NCBI GenBank assembly: GCA_002238965.1
Contig: MPNJ01000013.1
Span: forward strand, 34,598-98,597
Length of the DNA stretch: 64,000 nucleotides
Reading direction: 5' to 3'
DNA from: Nitrospinae bacterium bin107
GTDB taxonomy: Bacteria > UBA8248
Below the pieces are notes generated by a model. The model made no database searches and was not told the DNA's origin. It saw nothing but the letters and a program-made list of their open reading frames with translations. Shown piece after piece: positions 9,232-17,106 of the stretch. Each line of letters begins with the position of its first letter. The stretch's first letter is position 1. The position numbers were made by a program, and so were the translations under genes.

Positions 9232-10233
9232 CTGAGAACGGTCACGTATTCATTCAACTTCACCTTGCCCATCACGAACTGGTGCGTGAACCACTGCGGC
9301 TATTGCAGCTTCCGCAGCAGCGTTCCCCTCCTGCTCTCGATGGAGGAGTGCGAACGGCTCGCGAGACAGGCCTACGCGCAGGGCGTGGTCGAGGCGCTCG
9401 TCATGACGGGCGAAGGTATCGACAGGCACAAGGGCCTCAAGAATCAGCTCAAAGAATGGGGGTATGACTCCTACGCCGCCTACACGGCTGCGGTGTGCAA
9501 AATGTGCCTCGACGTCGGCCTGCTGCCCCACGCCAATATCGGCACGCTGGAAGAGTGGGAATACGAGATTCTAAAGCCCTACAACGTCTCGATGGGCATG
9601 ATGATGGAGACCGTGAGCCCCGAGGCCACGCGGGTCGCCCACCGGACGGCGCCGACGAAAACGCCTGAGGTCCGGCTCGCCTCCCTGGAGGCGGCGGGCA
9701 AGCTCGGGGTCGCGTTCACGACGGGAATCCTCATCGGCATCGGGGAATCACCCGAAGAGCGCGTGGAGACGCTCGAAGCCATCGCCGAGGTGCACAGTCG
9801 CTACGGGCACATTCAGGAGATTATTCTGCAGCCATTGAATCCCCAGCCCCTGACGCCCATGGCCAGGTGGACCCGGCCGCCGGATAAGGACATCGCGGCG
9901 CTGATTCCAGAAGTGCAAAGGCTCATGCCGGGCGTGCACATACAGGTCCCGCCGAATCTGGTGGACGATCTGCTCGGCCTCATTATGGCGGGGGCGGACG
10001 ACATCGGCGGCATCGCGCCGGAGCCGGATCACATCAACCCGAACCGCGGCTGGCCCAAACTGGGGAATCTCGACCAGTCCCTGCATCAGGAAGACATCGC
10101 CCTGCGCCTGCGGATGCCGGTGTATGACGAATTCATCGAGGCGGGCTGGTGTCCGCCCGAAACCATGCCCGCGCTCCGCCGGATGCTGGAGAGGCGCGAA
10201 GCGCAGGAAGCCCTGCCCCTGGAGATCGCATGA
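9232..10233 (+). CDS. cofG: 7,8-didemethyl-8-hydroxy-5-deazariboflavin synthase subunit CofG (radical SAM)
   Basis: A radical-SAM enzyme that with CofH builds the F420 chromophore Fo from tyrosine and a ribityl-diaminouracil. The 4Fe-4S ligands are in CVNHCGYCSF (CX3CX2C), with typical CofG blocks VMTGEGID, LLPHANIGTL, GMMMETVSPE and ILIGIGESPEER. The start is uncertain. Homology should begin at LRTVTYSFN, and no ATG, GTG or TTG lies in frame upstream of it. The best candidate is CTG at 9232, seven bases after GGAG; TTG 9265 would delete the first strand. A frameshift from the 9143-9235 reading frame is the alternative. Its stop overlaps cofH (ATGA). Confidence 0.87.
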   Translation: MRTVTYSFNFTLPITNWCVNHCGYCSFRSSVPLLLSMEECERLARQAYAQGVVEALVMTGEGIDRHKGLKNQLKEWGYDSYAAYTAAVCKMCLDVGLLPHANIGTLEEWEYEILKPYNVSMGMMMETVSPEATRVAHRTAPTKTPEVRLASLEAAGKLGVAFTTGILIGIGESPEERVETLEAIAEVHSRYGHIQEIILQPLNPQPLTPMARWTRPPDKDIAALIPEVQRLMPGVHIQVPPNLVDDLLGLIMAGADDIGGIAPEPDHINPNRGWPKLGNLDQSLHQEDIALRLRMPVYDEFIEAGWCPPETMPALRRMLERREAQEALPLEIA

Positions 10234-11483
10234 ACGCCCTTTTCGCCCATAAAATACTCGACGCATTCGAGGCAGGAGAGGAAATCTCGCGCGAGGGCGC
10301 TACCGCATTGCTCGCCGAGAGTGATGAGGAACTCACCGAGCGCCTCTACCATACAGCGGACGCGGAGAGGAAGAAGACCGTCGGCGATGAGGTGAGCTAC
10401 GTCATCAACGCGAACGTGAATTTCACGAACGTGTGCTACACGGATTGCAAATACTGCGGCTTCTGGCGGCGCCCGAACGCACCGGACGCCTATACGCACG
10501 ACGACGACGTGCTGCGCGAGAAATTCGAGCGTGCCAGGGATTTCGGCGTGCGTGAAATCTGCATGCAGGGGGGGCTGAACCCCCAGATATCGATCGACCG
10601 CTACGAGGAAGTGCTCAGGCTCGCGCGGGAAGTCATCCCCGGCGTCCACATGCACGCCTATTCACCCGCGGAAGTCGACCACATCCAGCGAAAAACCAGG
10701 CTTCCGCTCGAAGTGGTGCTCACCCGGCTCAAGGAAGCGGGTCTCGGTTCCGTCCCCGGGACGGCGGCAGAGATACTCGTGGAGAGGGTGAAGAAGCTCA
10801 TCAGCCCGGGAAGAATCCCCGTCGAGAGATGGTGCGAGATCATCCGGACCGCCCACGCCGTGGGCATCCCGACGACGTCCACCGTCATGTACGGCCACAT
10901 CGAGAGCAGCGCCGATCTGGCCGAGCACATGGATATTCTCCGGAAGATGCAAAAAGACTCGCTCAAGACGGACAGTGAGGGCCGGTTCACGGAGTTCGTT
11001 CCCCTGCCCTTCATCCCCTACGACAACAAGATGGGCGAGGAGTTCGGCATCGAGAAAATGGCGGACCTGGAAACCATCTTCAGACTTCACGCCGTGGCCC
11101 GGCTCTTCTTCAGGGGGATGATCGCCAACATTCAGGTGGCGTGGCCCAAGATCGGAATCGACGCCGCGAAGAAGGCGCTCTCCCTCGGGGTGAACGACCT
11201 GGGCGGAACGCTGATCGAGGAGAACATCTCCAGAGAATCGGGTTCCGAATACGGACAAAGCCTGAGCCCCAAACAATTCAACGACGCCATCCTCGGAGCG
11301 GGACGCATTCCCGTCCAGCGCACAACCACGTACGACATCATTAGAGAAGACGACCCGAGATACCGACCTCCACGTGCGGATGACGAAGCGCTGCTCGGCG
11401 CCGGCTTCTCTGGCGGGCAAAAGACGGGCGACTTCATCCCGGATACCCACCTGGGCGTCTCGAATCCCGAACTCCCCCGCTAA
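10230..11483 (+). CDS. cofH: F420 biosynthesis tyrosine 4-hydroxybenzyl transferase CofH (radical SAM)
   Basis: A 417-aa partner of CofG in Fo synthesis, joining the tyrosine-derived fragment to 5-amino-6-ribitylaminouracil. The radical-SAM cluster is CYTDCKYCGFW, followed by EICMQGGLNP, HMHAYSPAEV and TSTVMYGHIE, all usual for CofH/MqnC-type enzymes. It lies directly after cofG with an ATGA overlap at 10230, and GGAG 5 bases upstream, so translation is coupled. Its location with cofD, cofC and cofE distinguishes it from the similar menaquinone enzymes MqnE/MqnC. Confidence 0.92.
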   Translation: MNALFAHKILDAFEAGEEISREGATALLAESDEELTERLYHTADAERKKTVGDEVSYVINANVNFTNVCYTDCKYCGFWRRPNAPDAYTHDDDVLREKFERARDFGVREICMQGGLNPQISIDRYEEVLRLAREVIPGVHMHAYSPAEVDHIQRKTRLPLEVVLTRLKEAGLGSVPGTAAEILVERVKKLISPGRIPVERWCEIIRTAHAVGIPTTSTVMYGHIESSADLAEHMDILRKMQKDSLKTDSEGRFTEFVPLPFIPYDNKMGEEFGIEKMADLETIFRLHAVARLFFRGMIANIQVAWPKIGIDAAKKALSLGVNDLGGTLIEENISRESGSEYGQSLSPKQFNDAILGAGRIPVQRTTTYDIIREDDPRYRPPRADDEALLGAGFSGGQKTGDFIPDTHLGVSNPELPR

Positions 11484-11502
11484 CAGGCCGGAGAAAGAAT
11501 CC

Positions 11503-12945
11503 TTGAACGAACTTCACCATCATTCCTTCAAAGACATGATGAACGACGTGGTGGACGCGGGCAGTTGCTGCGAGTGCGGAAGCTGCGTCCTCGTCTGCCC
11601 GCACAACGTCATCGAATACATCGATTCCAAGCCCAAGCAGACGGCCAAGGCGAAAGCCGATTTCGATTACTGCGGCATCAGCGAAGGTGTGGGCTGCGAC
11701 GTGTGCGCGTCGGTATGCCCGAGGCTCTGGCCGAGGGAGAACCACCTGAAAGACGCCACCTTCCAGGAAACGAGGAGCGAGACGTACGAGGGCATCTTCG
11801 GCGCCTATCAGCACATCTTCATGGCGAGAACCAAGCGGGACGACGTGATGGCGCGCGCCCAGGACGGCGGCATCGTCACCGCGCTTTTGGCATGGGCGCT
11901 CGAGGCGGGCGTGATCGACGGGGCGGTGGTCTCCGCCGTCGGGGAGGACGACCCTCCGTGCGACCCGAGCCCCAAGGTCGCCACGACGTACGAGGAGATT
12001 CGAGCGAGCGCGGGCAGCTGGTACACCTATTGTCCGAACAACCTCGCACTTGAGGAAGTGAAAGAAAGAGACCTGAAAAAGGTCGGCTTCGTGGGCGTAC
12101 CCTGTCAGGTCACGCCAATTCGCAAGATGGAGCTCATCGACCCCGCCTTTCTGGTCTCGCACAAGAAAAGACCCCAGCACATCGAGAAGCAGCGCGGCTT
12201 TCTGAGAGGATTCTCGGAGCGCGTGGCGTTCCAAATCGGGCTTTTCTGCACCGAGGTCTTCACCTTCGACCTGATGACGGAGAAAATCGAAAAGGACCTC
12301 GGCATCCCCCTCACGGATGTGGCGAAGTTCAACGTGAAGGGCGAGGTGCTCGTGCACAAGAAAGACGGGGAACTCGTCACCTTCTCGCTCCAGGAGGCGA
12401 TGGAGAACTACCAGCGCCCCGAGTGCCAGCACTGCGCGGATTTCTCCGCCGAACTCGCGGACATCGCCTGCGGCGGCGTGGGCACGCGGGGATGGACCAT
12501 CGTGGTACTGAGAACCGAGAAGGGCAAGAAGATCTGGAGCGAATTCGAAAAAGAGGGCCTCGTGGAGATTCAGCCGATGCAGGAGAACCGGCGGGCCTGG
12601 AACATCCTGCACATTCTGGCGCGAAGACAGCGCAACCGCGTACCGACCTTGGGACCCAGGAGCGGCACGCCGGAAGGCCTTCCACAATACGACCCGTTCG
12701 ATGGCGCCGGTTTCGCCGCTCAAAGCATGGTCGACAGCCCCAAGACGCCCGAGGAACTGGAAGAATGCCTCGACACGGCCTACGGGGATGAGGTGCGCCC
12801 CGAAGGCGTGCGCGGTTTCCTCGCGGGCCAGCCGATTCCGGACACCCCGGCAGACCCGCCCCCCGGGGAGAAGCGCAAACTTCCTCCGCCCCCGAGCCCG
12901 GCCCAGGGCGGCGCGCCGCCGGGCTGGGAGCCACAAGAGTCATAA
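11503..12945 (+). CDS. FrhB/FdhB-type F420-binding iron-sulfur oxidoreductase subunit
   Basis: A 480-aa protein of the coenzyme F420 hydrogenase/dehydrogenase beta-subunit family, which carry electrons between F420H2 and other carriers through FAD and Fe-S clusters. Two cysteine-rich blocks near the N-terminus are CCECGSCVLVCP and CDVCASVCP. Further family blocks are AQDGGIVTALL, GVPCQVTPIRK and ECQHCADFSAELADIACGGVG. Its place inside the F420 biosynthesis operon suggests F420 oxidoreduction, but the partner is unknown. Start TTG 11503 has GGAGAAAG upstream; ATG 11536 is another possibility. The proline-rich C-terminus is unusual. Confidence 0.85.
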   Translation: MNELHHHSFKDMMNDVVDAGSCCECGSCVLVCPHNVIEYIDSKPKQTAKAKADFDYCGISEGVGCDVCASVCPRLWPRENHLKDATFQETRSETYEGIFGAYQHIFMARTKRDDVMARAQDGGIVTALLAWALEAGVIDGAVVSAVGEDDPPCDPSPKVATTYEEIRASAGSWYTYCPNNLALEEVKERDLKKVGFVGVPCQVTPIRKMELIDPAFLVSHKKRPQHIEKQRGFLRGFSERVAFQIGLFCTEVFTFDLMTEKIEKDLGIPLTDVAKFNVKGEVLVHKKDGELVTFSLQEAMENYQRPECQHCADFSAELADIACGGVGTRGWTIVVLRTEKGKKIWSEFEKEGLVEIQPMQENRRAWNILHILARRQRNRVPTLGPRSGTPEGLPQYDPFDGAGFAAQSMVDSPKTPEELEECLDTAYGDEVRPEGVRGFLAGQPIPDTPADPPPGEKRKLPPPPSPAQGGAPPGWEPQES

Positions 12946-12946
12946 G

Positions 12947-13582
12947 TTGGACACTCCCTCCACCAAAGACAAAAAAACGGCGCTCTCCATTTCGCTGGAT
13001 GAAGCCTTGCGCAAAAGGCGATCCATCCGGCATTTCACGGCCGAGCCCGTCCCGATGGAGATACTGAAAACAGCCATCTCAGCCGCGTGCCTCGCCCCCA
13101 GCCCGCACGGAACGGGCCCCTGGCGGTTTTGCATCCTCGATTCCAAAGAGGCGAAAGAGACCTTAGCCGCCGAGATGGGCGAGGATTTTCTGCGCGACAT
13201 GAAAGCGGAGGGCGTGCCCGAAGAAGAGCGGACGCGCAGGCACCGGGGGAGCATCCGCCTGCTGACCGGCGCACCCGCGCTGATTATGGCGTCCCTCTCC
13301 TTCGCGGACCTGGACGTTTACGAAGAACCCGGAAAACAGGCCAATGAGTGGATGATGGCCGAACACAGCCTGGGCGGCGCTCTTCAAAATTTGATGCTCG
13401 CCCTCGCAGTCCATGGGGTGGGCTCCGTGTGGCGCTGCGCTCCCCTGTTCTGTCCCGAAACGGCCAGAAAGGCCCTGGAGCTGCCCGCAGACTGGGTGCC
13501 CAGGGCCCTCATCGTCGCGGGCTACCCCTCACAGCAGCCCGCACCCAAAGAAACGCCCGAGCCGGTGTTGATAGTCCGATGA
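12947..13582 (+). CDS. Nitroreductase-family FMN enzyme, FbiB C-terminal-domain-like (dehydro-F420 reductase candidate)
   Basis: A 211-aa FMN nitroreductase-fold protein beginning LDEALRKRRSIRHF, with APSPHGTGPWRF resembling the C-terminal domain of mycobacterial FbiB. That domain reduces dehydro-F420-0 to F420-0. Here it is a separate gene immediately before cofD, which fits the phosphoenolpyruvate-derived F420 route. The presumed start is TTG 12947, one base after the stop of the frhB-like gene, with a weak ribosome-binding site (AAGAG). The end overlaps cofD by ATGA. The function is inferred from similarity and position. Confidence 0.8.
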   Translation: MDTPSTKDKKTALSISLDEALRKRRSIRHFTAEPVPMEILKTAISAACLAPSPHGTGPWRFCILDSKEAKETLAAEMGEDFLRDMKAEGVPEEERTRRHRGSIRLLTGAPALIMASLSFADLDVYEEPGKQANEWMMAEHSLGGALQNLMLALAVHGVGSVWRCAPLFCPETARKALELPADWVPRALIVAGYPSQQPAPKETPEPVLIVR

Positions 13583-14535
13583 GCTTTTCCGGCCCGGTCG
13601 TTGCGCTCGCAGGAGGGGTGGGAGGCGCCAAGCTCGCCGTCGGCCTGGCCCATGCACTGCCCGAGGGGGCGCTCACCGTCGTCGTGAACACCGCGGACGA
13701 CCTGGTGCTTCACGGCCTGCACATCAGCCCCGACATCGACACCGTGATGTACAACCTCGCGGGCATGTCGAACCCCGAGACGGGCTGGGGCATCGACGGC
13801 GACGGGACGAGCGCGCTCGACCTCCTGGGTCGCTACGGGGGGCCGACCTGGTTCCGGCTCGGCGACAAGGACCTGGCAACCCACATTCGCAGAACCCAGC
13901 GCCTGGCCGAGGGCGCTCGCTTAACAGAAGTGACGCGCGAACTCGCCGCATCCCTGGGCATCAAGGCGAACATACTGCCGATGACGGATTCTTCCATCGC
14001 CACACGCGTGAAGACGCCCGAGGGAGAGCTCGAGTTTCAGGATTACTTCGTCGCCAGAGGAACGCGGCCGAGCGTATGCGGTGTGCGCTTCCAGGGGGCG
14101 GATGAGGCGCGCGCCACGCCCGAGGTCATGCACGCGTTCGATGAAGCGCGCGCGATCGTTTTTTGTCCGTCGAACCCGATTGTGAGCATCGGGCCCATCC
14201 TCGCTCTCTCCGACATTCATGAGTGGCTGCGCAGTGCGTCTACGCCGCGCGTGGGGGTGAGCCCCATCATCGGGGGCGCGGCCCTGAGAGGCCCCGCCGC
14301 CGAGATGCTGAAAAGCCTGGGGCATGAGGTGTCGGCTCTGGGTGTCGCCCGGATCCTCAAAGACGTGCTCGACGGGTTCGTCGTGGACACCGAAGATGAA
14401 GCCCTCGTTCCCGCCATCGAAGATATCGGGCTTAGTAGCATCGCGCTGCCCAGCATCATGTCCGACGTTGAATCGAAGAAAAAACTGGCGCAGGGTGTTT
14501 TGGCGTTCGCCTCATCGGTGCAAAAGATGGCATAA
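13579..14535 (+). CDS. cofD: 2-phospho-L-lactate (or PEP) transferase CofD/FbiA
   Basis: A 318-aa enzyme that transfers the phospho-lactyl or phosphoenolpyruvyl group from its GDP-activated form to Fo. The N-terminal VVALAGGVGGAKLAVGLAH and NTADDLVLHGLHISPDIDT are the CofD nucleotide and Fo-binding blocks; ILPMTDSSIATRVKT and PSNPIVSIGPIL are also conserved. It overlaps the nitroreductase gene by ATGA at 13579. Together with cofC, cofE and the FbiB-like enzyme it completes the side-chain steps of F420. Confidence 0.93.
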   Translation: MSFSGPVVALAGGVGGAKLAVGLAHALPEGALTVVVNTADDLVLHGLHISPDIDTVMYNLAGMSNPETGWGIDGDGTSALDLLGRYGGPTWFRLGDKDLATHIRRTQRLAEGARLTEVTRELAASLGIKANILPMTDSSIATRVKTPEGELEFQDYFVARGTRPSVCGVRFQGADEARATPEVMHAFDEARAIVFCPSNPIVSIGPILALSDIHEWLRSASTPRVGVSPIIGGAALRGPAAEMLKSLGHEVSALGVARILKDVLDGFVVDTEDEALVPAIEDIGLSSIALPSIMSDVESKKKLAQGVLAFASSVQKMA

Positions 14536-14587
14536 GAGGTTTCAGGTATACTCAAAAACACGTTTTCTCTTTATGACCCCGGGATGG

Positions 14588-15244
14588 ATGATGAGTCTTT
14601 CTAGCCATTGCGTCGCCCTGATACCCGTTCGCGATTTCAGAACCGGAAACTCGAGGCTCGCGCAGACCCTGGACGAGAACACGAGAAACCTCCTGGGCCG
14701 CTGGATGCTGGAACGCGTCCTGAAGGCCGTCGGCAATGCTGAGCGCATCGACGAAATCGCGGTGCTGAGCGATTCCGCGGAAGTCCTGACGCTCGCCGGT
14801 GAATACGGCGCAGTCGGTCTGCTCCAGGAATCAGGCGGCCTCAACAACGATCTGGAAATCGGACGCTCATGGGCAAGAGAGAGAAACGCTTGTTCTTTGT
14901 TGATCGTCCACGGAGATTTGCCGTTTTTGACGACTGAAGAGGTGAATGAACTTCTCCAAGGACTTGAACCATTAAAAAATCCCGGGCGCGACATACGCAT
15001 CGCCCGCTCGAAGGACGGCGGAACGACCGCTCTTTTCACCCGGCCGATCGACGCAATTCCCTTCTTGTTCGGGGAGCAGAGTTTCGAGAAACACATCAAC
15101 ACCGCGCGGGAAAAAGGCTGTTCGGCGCAATCTTATGAATCTTTCGGCTTCGCGCACGACATCGACTCGCCAGAAGACCTCGAATTCCTGCTCTCCCACG
15201 AAAATGAAACGCCGGAGTGGCTCGCTTCTGCTCCCATGAGATGA
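14588..15244 (+). CDS. cofC: 2-phospho-L-lactate/PEP guanylyltransferase CofC
   Basis: A 218-aa nucleotidyltransferase that makes the GDP-activated donor used by CofD. The N-terminus VALIPVRDFRTGNSRLAQTL, then NDLEIGRSW, LLIVHGDLPFLT and ARSKDGGTTALF, match the CofC pattern including the usual HxDLP acid motif. Candidate starts are ATG 14573, 14588 and 14591. The middle one is listed because GGGATGG lies just upstream, but the choice is not secure. The stop overlaps cofE by ATGA. Confidence 0.88.
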   Translation: MMSLSSHCVALIPVRDFRTGNSRLAQTLDENTRNLLGRWMLERVLKAVGNAERIDEIAVLSDSAEVLTLAGEYGAVGLLQESGGLNNDLEIGRSWARERNACSLLIVHGDLPFLTTEEVNELLQGLEPLKNPGRDIRIARSKDGGTTALFTRPIDAIPFLFGEQSFEKHINTAREKGCSAQSYESFGFAHDIDSPEDLEFLLSHENETPEWLASAPMR

Positions 15245-16002
15245 AAAACGTCGAAATCATCCCCGTAACCGGTTTGCCTGAAATCAAGGCGGGCGACGCG
15301 CTCGCACCCCTGATCCTGGAGGCGATTGAGGCGGACGGCCTGAAAATCCGGGACCGGGACGTCCTCGTCCTCGCGCAGAAGATCGTCAGCAAGGCCGAGG
15401 ACAGGCTTTTGGACCTGAAAAGCATTGAGCCATCCAAGGAAGCGCTCGATATCGCGAACCGCGACGGGCGCGACCCGAGGCTGGTGGAGGCGGTGCTCGG
15501 AGAGTCGAAAGAGATCGTCGTCGCCTCGGAACGCGCGCTCATCGTGGAGCACCGCACGGGCGCAGTATGCGCCCATGCAGGCATCGATCGCTCGAACGTC
15601 GGGGGGGATGAAGACCAGGTGCTGCTGTTGCCCCGCGACGCCGACCTCTCCGCCCGGAAACTCCATGAAGAGATCAAGAGCGCGACGAACGCCTTCGTTC
15701 CCGTCCTCATCGCCGACACCCAGGGGCGCGCATTCCGGCGCGGCGTCGTCGGCGTGGCGATAGGCTGCGCAGGCCTGGAGCCCCTGGTGGACTTAAGGGG
15801 TGAGAAAGACAGAACGGGCCGAATGCTCGAGATCACCATTCTCGCGCACGCGGATGAAATCGCGGCGGCGGCGAGCCTGGTGATGGGGCAGGACAAGCAG
15901 GGTGTTCCCGCCGTCTTGATTCGCGGCCTCGAGTACCATGCGGGAGACCGTCCCGCGCAAACGCTCTACCGCACGAAAGAGGAAGACTTGTTTCGCCCAT
16001 AA
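15241..16002 (+). CDS. cofE: Coenzyme F420-0:L-glutamate ligase
   Basis: A 253-aa enzyme that adds glutamate residues to F420-0 using GTP. Recognisable blocks are the N-terminal IIPVTGLPEIKAGD, DVLVLAQKIVSKAED, HRTGAVCAHAGIDRSNVGG and IADTQGRAFRRGVVGVAIG. It stands alone without the FMN domain found in mycobacterial FbiB; that domain is supplied by the gene at 12947. ATG 15241 overlaps the cofC stop (ATGA). Confidence 0.93.
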   Translation: MKNVEIIPVTGLPEIKAGDALAPLILEAIEADGLKIRDRDVLVLAQKIVSKAEDRLLDLKSIEPSKEALDIANRDGRDPRLVEAVLGESKEIVVASERALIVEHRTGAVCAHAGIDRSNVGGDEDQVLLLPRDADLSARKLHEEIKSATNAFVPVLIADTQGRAFRRGVVGVAIGCAGLEPLVDLRGEKDRTGRMLEITILAHADEIAAAASLVMGQDKQGVPAVLIRGLEYHAGDRPAQTLYRTKEEDLFRP

Positions 16003-16032
16003 AGCCACAACTCTCAATATGAGGATGCGCTC

Positions 16033-16365
16033 ATGGCTATACTTCATTGGAACGACGTCGAGGAAAGACAACTGAACGACATCATCCGGGGCAGGATCGT
16101 CAAAACCGACAACGTGATGGCGTGCCGGATCACGGCGAAGACCGGAAACCCCATCAAAACCCATACCCACGAGTTCGACCAGATAACACACATGATCCGG
16201 GGAAAACTGAAGTTCCACTCGGGAGACGGGGATTACCAGGTCGTTCAGGCGGGAGACGTCATGATCTTTCCGGCGGGAACCCCGCACGGAGGGGAAGTTC
16301 TCGAAGATGCGGAGTACATCGACATGTTCTCGCCGCCGAATCCTGATTTTCAGTGGGACAAATAA
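16033..16365 (+). CDS. Small cupin-domain protein
   Basis: A 110-aa single-domain cupin. The metal-binding motif 1 is HTHEFDQITHMIRGKLKFHSG (shown in part; two histidines plus glutamine/glutamate) and motif 2 is PAGTPHGGEV. It is 30 bases after cofE and is probably the last gene of the F420 operon, before the hairpin at 16419-16454. The function is unknown; a role in F420 handling is only suggested by position. Confidence 0.8.
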   Translation: MAILHWNDVEERQLNDIIRGRIVKTDNVMACRITAKTGNPIKTHTHEFDQITHMIRGKLKFHSGDGDYQVVQAGDVMIFPAGTPHGGEVLEDAEYIDMFSPPNPDFQWDK

Positions 16366-16418
16366 TACCCGGAATGCAATCGCTCTCTTACCGGGAAAAC
16401 ATCAGGCGCAAAACAAGA

Positions 16419-16454
16419 AGAACCGGCCCTCCCCGAATCGGGAGAGCCGGTTCT
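16419..16454. terminator. Bidirectional hairpin terminator between F420 operon and phage-like tail genes
   Basis: A perfect 9-bp outer stem (AGAACCGGC / GCCGGTTCT) encloses a CTCCC/GGGAG inner stem. It lies between the cupin gene and the end of the convergent minus-strand operon, so it can serve both. The U-tracts are short, so efficiency is uncertain. Confidence 0.7.
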
Positions 16455-16763
16455 CTAGTTCTTGAATCGTCTGAGATTCGTGCTTTTCCCCGTCTCCCGC
16501 CGACTCATCCGTTCCAATGCCAGGCCGGCTTCGAGCACCTCCTGGTTGAAGCGGAACTCCTCCCAGGAGCATCTGGCCAGAAGGTGCGGGGGGAGGCCAT
16601 AGGTCTTCGCCTGAAAATGAATGACCGCCAGCAGCTCTTTTCTACGCCGCCGGAAACGCATCGCCTCCCGGCGCGTCCTCCCCGGAGGCAGGAATCGCCG
16701 CTTCGTTTTGAAGCGCCGTGACCGCCGTGAAGATAGCGCCGGCATCCGCCGGGGCGAGTTCAT
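16455..16763 (-). CDS. Phage tail assembly chaperone, second frame (T part)
   Basis: This frame overlaps the end of the preceding gene by more than 120 bases and holds a basic, helical protein (conserved-looking part from RFRRRRKELL to the end). The layout matches the G/GT tail-assembly chaperone pair of tailed phages, in which the second frame is read by ribosomal frameshifting rather than from its own start. Going from the first to the second frame needs a +1 or -2 shift. The ATG at 16763 is buried in the G gene without a good ribosome-binding site, so it is probably not the true start. It is the last gene of the capsid/tail operon. Confidence 0.6.
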   Translation of the reverse strand: MNSPRRMPALSSRRSRRFKTKRRFLPPGRTRREAMRFRRRRKELLAVIHFQAKTYGLPPHLLARCSWEEFRFNQEVLEAGLALERMSRRETGKSTNLRRFKN

Positions 16764-17034
16764 GGATGCTCAGTTCATCGGGCAGGCAACGCCCCGGCTC
16801 TTTTTCCGTCATCGAGCCGCGCTCGGGAACGAAGCAGCGCCTCAGGATGCAGTGCACCCACTCCCCAGTCAGCGCGTATCGCTCCTCCTCGCCCGCAGCG
16901 CCGTTAGCCGCCCCTGCGAACAGCTTGGGATACGCCGCCATGTCCAGGAGATTCGGTGCGCGCACGAAACCCTTGAGCCCCGACGGCAGGGTGATGGGCT
17001 TGCGTCCATGGTTCCTGTATTCTGATATTTCCAC
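16642..17034 (-). CDS. Phage tail assembly chaperone, first frame (G part)
   Basis: A 130-aa protein starting GTG 17034 with GGGAGG upstream. It begins MEISEYRNHGRKPITLPSG and contains a helical middle (AAYPKLFAGA). Position directly after the tail-tube gene, and a second overlapping frame at its end, identify it as the likely tail-assembly chaperone. No specific residues are diagnostic, so the call rests on gene order. Confidence 0.6.
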   Translation of the reverse strand: MEISEYRNHGRKPITLPSGLKGFVRAPNLLDMAAYPKLFAGAANGAAGEEERYALTGEWVHCILRRCFVPERGSMTEKEPGRCLPDELSIHELAPADAGAIFTAVTALQNEAAIPASGEDAPGGDAFPAA

Positions 17035-17106
17035 GATTCCTCCCGTTCATTTTTTCTGAATCAATAGCTTAACCAAATGAAAAATAAGCCGCTTGTCGAA
17101 TAACGA

